A stretch of 9,382 nt of DNA from Oscillospiraceae bacterium (GTDB lineage: Bacteria > Bacillota > Clostridia > Oscillospirales > Oscillospiraceae): assembly GCA_020866945.1 (NCBI GenBank), contig JAJBVW010000214.1:1-9382 (forward strand). Direction: 5' to 3'. The translations under genes were made by a program, and so were the position numbers. The notes below the pieces were generated by a model. It saw nothing but the letters and a program-made list of their open reading frames with translations. It was not told the origin of the DNA and ran no database searches. This document shows, in pieces, positions 5,847 to 9,382 of this stretch (position 1 is its first letter; the number at the start of each line of letters is the position of its first letter).

Positions 5847-5870
5847 TCATATTATACCAGGACGGGAGGG
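5847..5870 (+). promoter_or_regulatory. Promoter-like element and ribosome binding site before the GDH-like gene
   Basis: TCATATTATAC (5847-5857) repeats exactly the -10 region of the upstream gene, and GGGAGGG (5864-5870) precedes the ATG at 5876 by five bases. No good -35 hexamer is seen at 17 bases. The -10 could therefore be weak, activator-dependent, or read by another sigma factor. A CATANNNTA pattern, similar to the -10 described for sporulation sigma-K, is present, but a matching -35 is not. Confidence 0.35.
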
Positions 5871-5875
5871 TTCCT

Positions 5876-7150
5876 ATGACATATCCATATATACAGCGGG
5901 CCATGACGCTGGCCGAGGGACAGGCGCCGGGACAGGCGGGCTTTCTCCAGCGGCTGGAAACATTTTTACAAGGTTTGGCCCCCTGTTTCGACCGCCGCCC
6001 GGAATATGTGGAGGCCGGCCTGCCGGAACGGCTGGCGGCCCCGGAACGGGCGGTGTTTTTTTCCGTCCCCTATCCGGGGGACGATGGACGGGTATACACA
6101 GCGCCCTGCTGCTTTATCCAATACACCACGGTTCTTGGCCCCGCCCGCTGCGCCCTGTCGCTCCAGCCGACGCTGGACGTATCCGGCCTGAAATGGAAGG
6201 CCCTGGCCCTGTCGCTGGAAAACAGTCTTGCGGGCCTTTCCATGGGCGGAGCCGTGGCCGGCGCCGCTATCGACCCGACAGTCCTCAGCGCACAGGAGAG
6301 CATGGCCTTCTGCCAGCGGTTCATAACAGCGCTGGCCCCCTTTCTTCCCGCCTGCGCCGTGCTGGAGGGGATCGTTCCCCACCGGGAGCGGGGCTATCTC
6401 AAGGGCCAGCTTGACCGGCTGGCCTATACTCTCCCCGGCCCGGCCAAGACCTTTACCGACGGATGGGATCAGGCACAGGCCAGGGGGTACGGACTGTGTT
6501 ATTTCGCCCAGAACGCCCTGCGGCGAGGTACCGGCCCCAGAATGGAGGGGCAGGCCGTCGCCATCGGCGGCCGCACCGGTTCGGCGGCATGGGCAGGCGA
6601 AAAGGCATTGCAGCTGGGAGCCATGGTCACGGCCATCGGGGACAGCAGCGGATGTCTGCACGCTGCGGCGGGGCTTCCTCTCGCGCTCCTGCGGGATATG
6701 GCAAAAAATCCAACCCGTCCCCTCGCCGCCTGCGCCGACGAAACGGCAGACATTGTTTTCCGGCCCGGCGGAGCCATTTGGGATGCGGGCGCGGACATAT
6801 ATTTCCCCTGCGACCCGGCCTGCCCCCTGGACGAGTTGGGAGCCAGGGCCGTCATTGCTCACGGGGCCGCCGTATTTGAGGGCGCGGAAAACGCCTGCAC
6901 CCCCGAAGCCGTCCGCCTGCTCCGGGAGGGCGGCGTTCCGTATGCTCCCGGTATCGCCGCTGCCTGCGGCGCGGCCCTTCTTCAAAACACCCGCCAGGAA
7001 TCAGACAAGCGCCTTCGCACCGGCATGAAAGCCATCCTCGACGCCGTATGGGAGGAGTCGCTCCGCATCCCCCGCCAGGAGCTGACCTCCGCCGCCTATA
7101 TCGCCGCCTTTGAACCAATTGCGCAGGCCATGCTGGCGCAGGGCATATAA
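5876..7150 (+). CDS. Glutamate dehydrogenase-like protein with an eroded active site (probable pseudoenzyme)
   Basis: This 424-residue protein aligns from end to end, from memory, with the hexameric GDH of Clostridium symbiosum (about 450): YIQRAM at 5, RPEYVEAGLPERLAAPERAVFF at 41-62, MGGAVAGAAIDP at 123-134, FCQRFITAL at 145-153, RERGYLKGQ at 170-178, EKALQLGA at 242-249, and C-terminal IAQAMLAQGI, matching GDH's IADAMMAQGI. The catalytic set is gone: K89, K113, K125 and D165 of the clostridial enzyme correspond to R91, E115, V127 and E164. The nucleotide-binding GxGxxA loop is GRTGSAA, and the PCATQN and VNAGG motifs are PCDPAC and AACGA. The family oxidatively deaminates glutamate with NAD(P); this member probably cannot. 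The frame is intact and the composition normal for the locus, so it is not simply decaying. It could bind a ligand or a true GDH subunit; this is speculative. The start is supported by GGGAGGG and the alignment. Confidence 0.82.
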   Translation: MTYPYIQRAMTLAEGQAPGQAGFLQRLETFLQGLAPCFDRRPEYVEAGLPERLAAPERAVFFSVPYPGDDGRVYTAPCCFIQYTTVLGPARCALSLQPTLDVSGLKWKALALSLENSLAGLSMGGAVAGAAIDPTVLSAQESMAFCQRFITALAPFLPACAVLEGIVPHRERGYLKGQLDRLAYTLPGPAKTFTDGWDQAQARGYGLCYFAQNALRRGTGPRMEGQAVAIGGRTGSAAWAGEKALQLGAMVTAIGDSSGCLHAAAGLPLALLRDMAKNPTRPLAACADETADIVFRPGGAIWDAGADIYFPCDPACPLDELGARAVIAHGAAVFEGAENACTPEAVRLLREGGVPYAPGIAAACGAALLQNTRQESDKRLRTGMKAILDAVWEESLRIPRQELTSAAYIAAFEPIAQAMLAQGI

Positions 7151-7174
7151 CGCCGCGCGGCGGCGCACACGCAG

Positions 7175-7211
7175 AAAAACAAGAACGGACGTCCTAAGAC
7201 GCCCGTCCTTG
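7175..7211 (-). terminator. Minus-strand Rho-independent terminator in the gap after the GDH-like gene
   Basis: CAAGAACGGACGTC (7180-7193) and GACGCCCGTCCTTG (7198-7211) form a 14-position stem with a four-base loop. On the plus strand two positions are A-C mismatches and no T-run follows. On the minus strand the same two positions become G-U wobbles and the stem is followed by TTTTT (7179..7175). The structure is therefore a minus-strand terminator, though no convincing minus-strand gene precedes it. The rest of 7151-7497 holds a 12-base palindrome at 7151-7162, the short ORF at 7238 and the promoter at 7452; I see no known riboswitch or RNA gene in it. Confidence 0.6.
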
Positions 7212-7237
7212 CAAACAAAGAAGAGAGGAGTGAAAAA

Positions 7238-7339
7238 ATGAAAAGTAGCAAACTCTGTGACATTGGCGTTGTCACTTTACCCGTTCTGCGTGTCCTTCCG
7301 GTGCTGCGGTTGCACCTTTTGGCCCTCGCAAGTGTATAA
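7238..7339 (+). CDS. Candidate 33-residue small ORF
   Basis: An ATG at 7238 preceded by AGAGAGGAGTG (7222-7232 region) at normal spacing opens a 33-residue frame, MKSSKLCDIGVVTLP followed by VLRVLPVLRLHLLALASV. The peptide is basic at the start and leucine/valine-rich afterwards, and could be a short membrane or leader peptide. Its TAA overlaps a TATAAT (7335-7340). Support is limited to the ribosome binding site and position; no family is recognised and no promoter is clear upstream. It overlaps nothing else on the plus strand. Confidence 0.25.
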   Translation: MKSSKLCDIGVVTLPVLRVLPVLRLHLLALASV

Positions 7340-7451
7340 TACTCCATTGGGACAATGCTTTGGTGAATAAAATTGTAAGAATTTGTAAACAAAAAGTGAA
7401 TGGGTAGGAAAATTTACTTATGCTGCGGGGATTTCCTCCGGGGTCAAAGTG

Positions 7452-7488
7452 TGCTATACTCTATTGTATAAACAGTGCATACAGGAGG
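7452..7488 (+). promoter_or_regulatory. Extended -10 promoter and ribosome binding site of the acetoacetate decarboxylase gene
   Basis: TGCTATACT (7452-7460) is an extended -10 element (TG-n-TATACT). The -35 region at about 7432-7437 (TTTCCT) is weak, as is common for extended -10 promoters. AGGAGG (7483-7488) lies nine bases before the ATG at 7498. Confidence 0.6.
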
Positions 7489-7497
7489 TTTTTTTCA

Positions 7498-8242
7498 ATG
7501 AAAGCGGAAGAAATCATAAAGAGAATGTCAACGCCCCTGTGCGCCCCGGCTATTCCGCCCTGCGCCCATCGTTTCAACCGGCGGGAGCACCTTTTCATCA
7601 CCTATGAAACGGACTGGGACGTGCTGCGTCAGGTGGTACCGGAGCCGCTGGAGCTGCTGGAGCGGCCTCTCGTGCGGTTCGAGGTCATGCGTATGCCGGA
7701 CACCACGGGCTATGGCTCCTATTCCGAGTGCGGTCAGGCCATCCCCGTGTCCTATCAGGGGGAGCAGGGAGAGTATCTGCACCTGATGGTGCTGGATGGC
7801 TTCGGCCCCATGGCCGGCGGACGGGAGGCCCACGCCTATCCCAAAAAGCCCGGCTTTCCCAAGCTGTTCGTGGACGGGGAAACGCTGGTGGGCACCTGTG
7901 AGGTGGGCGAGAGCCGCCAGCGCATCGCCACCGCCACCATGACCTATAAATACTGGCCCATGGACATCCAGCAGGCCCGGGCGCAGGATTGGCTCCCCCA
8001 CCTTCATGCTGAAGCTCCAGCCCAATTATGACGGCACGCCCCGCATTGCGGAGCTGATACGCGCCCAGACCACAGATATGGAGATATTGGAGGCCTGGAA
8101 CGGCCAGGCCCGGCTGGAGCTGCACCCTCATGTGTTCGCGCCCCTGGCAGACCTCCCCGTCCGCCGCATCGTCTCCTGCGCCCACATCCTGACCAACCTG
8201 ACCCTTGGCCAGCCGGTAAAGGTGTATGATTATTTGCAGTGA
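7498..8242 (+). pseudogene. adc: Acetoacetate decarboxylase, frameshifted
   Basis: Acetoacetate decarboxylase converts acetoacetate to acetone and CO2 through a Schiff base with an active-site lysine; it acts in clostridial solvent formation and ketone disposal. The N-terminal part (7498-8031 frame) matches clostridial Adc closely: STPLCAPAIPP, VVPEPLELLERPLVRFEVM, SECGQAIPVSYQGEQGEYLHLM, and AYPKKPGFPKLFVD with the Schiff-base K116 and neighbouring K117. After DWL the frame is wrong and stops at 8029-8031. The remaining family sequence continues in the next frame (MLKLQPNYDGTPRI ... VYDYLQ) to 8242. Removing one C from the C5 run at 7995-7999 restores WLPTFMLKLQPNYDG and a 247-residue protein, the normal family length (about 244). 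Both halves look well conserved, so this is either a very recent mutation or a base-calling error. As written, the product would be truncated to 177 residues and lack the C-terminal third. Confidence 0.9.
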
Positions 8243-8274
8243 ACTCTGATTAGGTGCGGGTTGTAATTATGTAA

Positions 8275-8299
8275 GGATGCCGGGAAAATCCCGGCATCC
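8275..8299. terminator. Strong intergenic hairpin between the adc gene and the GntP-family gene
   Basis: GGATGCCGGG/CCCGGCATCC (8275-8284 with 8290-8299) is a perfect ten-pair stem with an AAAAT loop, 32 bases after the adc stop. Neither strand has a clear U-run directly after it, so it is an atypical terminator, but it separates two convergent genes. The rest of 8243-8429 is AT-rich with nothing else recognisable. Confidence 0.5.
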
Positions 8300-8429
8300 A
8301 AATCAAATATTAAATTTATTACATTTTCGTACGAGTGAACGCTACAACAAGTTCCAGACAGAAATTCATCGCTAAAGAACAAAAAACGAACATTCTCATA
8401 TACGTGAGAGGAAAACGTACCTTCATCCA

Positions 8430-9382
8430 TTAAAAAAATGCGACTGAAATCGCTAGAGCAACAAGAGAATAAATTAGCGGAATGATAACTGTTGTAATAA
8501 AAATTTTGGGATACGCATCTTTGAATTTTAGTCGGAAAAACGTAATGTTAGATACGACAGATGCTGCATGAGGGAGAGAATCAAACGTTGTTGCTGTAAC
8601 AGTACTCAGTCGATGAATAATGGATGCATTGGCACCGTTAGCAATTAACGACGGAGCTAATGTAGTATAGAAAAGAATCGGGCCATTAACCGTACTTGCC
8701 GTAAGCCCGCACAGCAGGGCAATGGAGAACCAAGTAATTACATATGCATTTGCATTTAGTCCTGTAATCCACTCAATGATCGCGTCATATGCGCTGGTCG
8801 CAGAAACTGTGTAGCAATAACCTCCTAGCAAGCAGCAGATAAGGACAAGATATGCCACATCCTTTACGCCTTTTCCAAGAACTTCAACCTTGTGTTCAAT
8901 GCGATTCCAATTAAGCGCCAAACACACAACACTACCAATAGCTTGAGACACAAGTACAACTGCGGCAGTGGAGTAATCAGTAAAAGAAAGAGCCAAACTG
9001 ATACCCACTACAGTAAGGATGGGAAGAAGTGCGCAGAAAAAGCTGGGGGCATTTTCAGGTAACTCCATTTCGTGGCCGGATTCTTCGGTTATGACCTCAC
9101 CTTCGTAGGGGTCATAACCAACGCCTGCCTTACGAGCCTGGCGTGTGAGATATGCCACGTAAATAAAGCAAAAAACAATGCCAATGGCCGCACAAATTAA
9201 TCCAAGCCCAGCGCCTGCCATCATTCCAGTCCCCAAAAAACCGGCGGGCAGAAAGTTGCCGGCTACGGAAAGGCCCGGAACACACCAAAGAATAATTGGA
9301 GCTACGGAAGCCATGGCTGTGAATCCAATAACTCGAGGAAGATTCGATTTTCGCAGCATGGAAAAAGCTATGGGAGTAATAA
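8430..9382 (-). CDS. GntP-family permease, C-terminal part (runs off the window)
   Basis: The minus-strand frame is open from the stop at 8430-8432 to the window edge, giving 316 residues. The methionine at 9359 is internal, because codons upstream (ITPIAFS) continue in frame. GntP-family proteins are proton-coupled symporters for gluconate and other small organic acids, usually about 440-460 residues, so roughly the last two thirds are present. I see about seven hydrophobic segments and an acidic cytoplasmic-type loop, YDPYEGEVITEESGHEMELPE. The family's late signature is at 260-264 counted from that methionine (TTFDSLPHAASVV), followed by the usual KDAYPKIFITTVIIPLI helix. The substrate cannot be told. 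The gene is clearly AT-richer than the plus-strand genes and converges on the adc gene, so they do not form an operon. Confidence 0.85.
   Translation of the reverse strand, partial: ITPIAFSMLRKSNLPRVIGFTAMASVAPIILWCVPGLSVAGNFLPAGFLGTGMMAGAGLGLICAAIGIVFCFIYVAYLTRQARKAGVGYDPYEGEVITEESGHEMELPENAPSFFCALLPILTVVGISLALSFTDYSTAAVVLVSQAIGSVVCLALNWNRIEHKVEVLGKGVKDVAYLVLICCLLGGYCYTVSATSAYDAIIEWITGLNANAYVITWFSIALLCGLTASTVNGPILFYTTLAPSLIANGANASIIHRLSTVTATTFDSLPHAASVVSNITFFRLKFKDAYPKIFITTVIIPLIYSLVALAISVAFF

Noticed and set aside
5375..5875. Upstream extension of the GDH-like frame to 5375
   Set aside because: The extension overlaps the S24-like gene in another frame, has no ribosome binding site, and adds residues not seen in GDH; the ATG at 5876 with GGGAGGG fits the family N-terminus.
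7096..7392. A 98-codon minus-strand ORF across the 7151-7497 gap
   Set aside because: It overlaps the end of the GDH-like gene, runs through the minus-strand terminator, and has no ribosome binding site or family resemblance.
8321..8411. Two loosely similar segments (CATTTTCGTACGAGTGAAC and CATTCTCATATACGTGAGAG) in the adc-GntP gap
   Set aside because: Similarity is imperfect and needs gaps; the small inverted repeat TCTCA/TGAGA is too short to support an operator or repeat call.
8230..8430. A 66-codon minus-strand ORF directly after the GntP-family stop (TAATG overlap)
   Set aside because: It has no ribosome binding site, reads through the strong hairpin at 8275-8299, and has no recognisable domain; the coupling-like TAATG may be coincidence.
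1..9382. CRISPR array, insertion sequence, riboswitch or T-box
   Set aside because: No regularly spaced repeats, transposase frames with terminal repeats, or T-box/riboswitch core motifs were seen on either strand.

Overview
The window looks like a chromosomal segment of a GC-rich, low-branching Firmicute, most likely a gut-type Clostridia of the Oscillospiraceae/Ruminococcaceae kind. This is inferred from gene order (ylxM-ffh-rpsP-khpA-rimM-trmD), strong AGGAGG-type ribosome binding sites, sigma-A promoters with near-consensus boxes, and acetoacetate decarboxylase and glutamate-dehydrogenase relatives closest in appearance to clostridial proteins. No species can be named from the sequence alone.

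Region 1 (1-4310) holds the first codons of a divergent gene at the left edge (possibly YraN/UPF0102), then a textbook promoter (TTGACA-17-TATGAT). It drives a compact translation/secretion operon: the SRP-associated HTH protein YlxM, the SRP GTPase Ffh, ribosomal protein S16, the KH-domain RNA chaperone KhpA, the 30S maturation factor RimM, and the tRNA m1G37 methyltransferase TrmD. TrmD is fused in frame to a complete GNAT acetyltransferase domain. A bidirectional hairpin terminator closes the operon.

Region 2 (4311-5400) is read on the minus strand: a tRNA-Thr(UGU)/tRNA-Tyr(GUA) pair with its own consensus promoter and terminator, followed by an AT-richer orphan gene whose N-terminus carries an Ada-like His/Cys metal-binding motif.

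Region 3 (5401-7150) is read on the plus strand and is the most unusual part. A 105-residue protein resembles the LexA/S24 peptidase fold but lacks the Ser/Lys dyad and any DNA-binding domain. It is followed by a full-length homologue of hexameric glutamate dehydrogenase in which all the classic catalytic residues, the dinucleotide-binding loop and the substrate-pocket motifs have been replaced, although the reading frame is intact. It looks like a glutamate-dehydrogenase pseudoenzyme. The two genes share an identical 11-base promoter-like element.

Region 4 (7151-9382) contains a 347-base gap with a minus-strand terminator and a possible 33-codon ORF. Then comes an acetoacetate decarboxylase gene broken by one extra base in a C5 run, a strong intergenic hairpin, and the 3' part of an AT-richer GntP-family permease gene on the minus strand that runs off the right edge.
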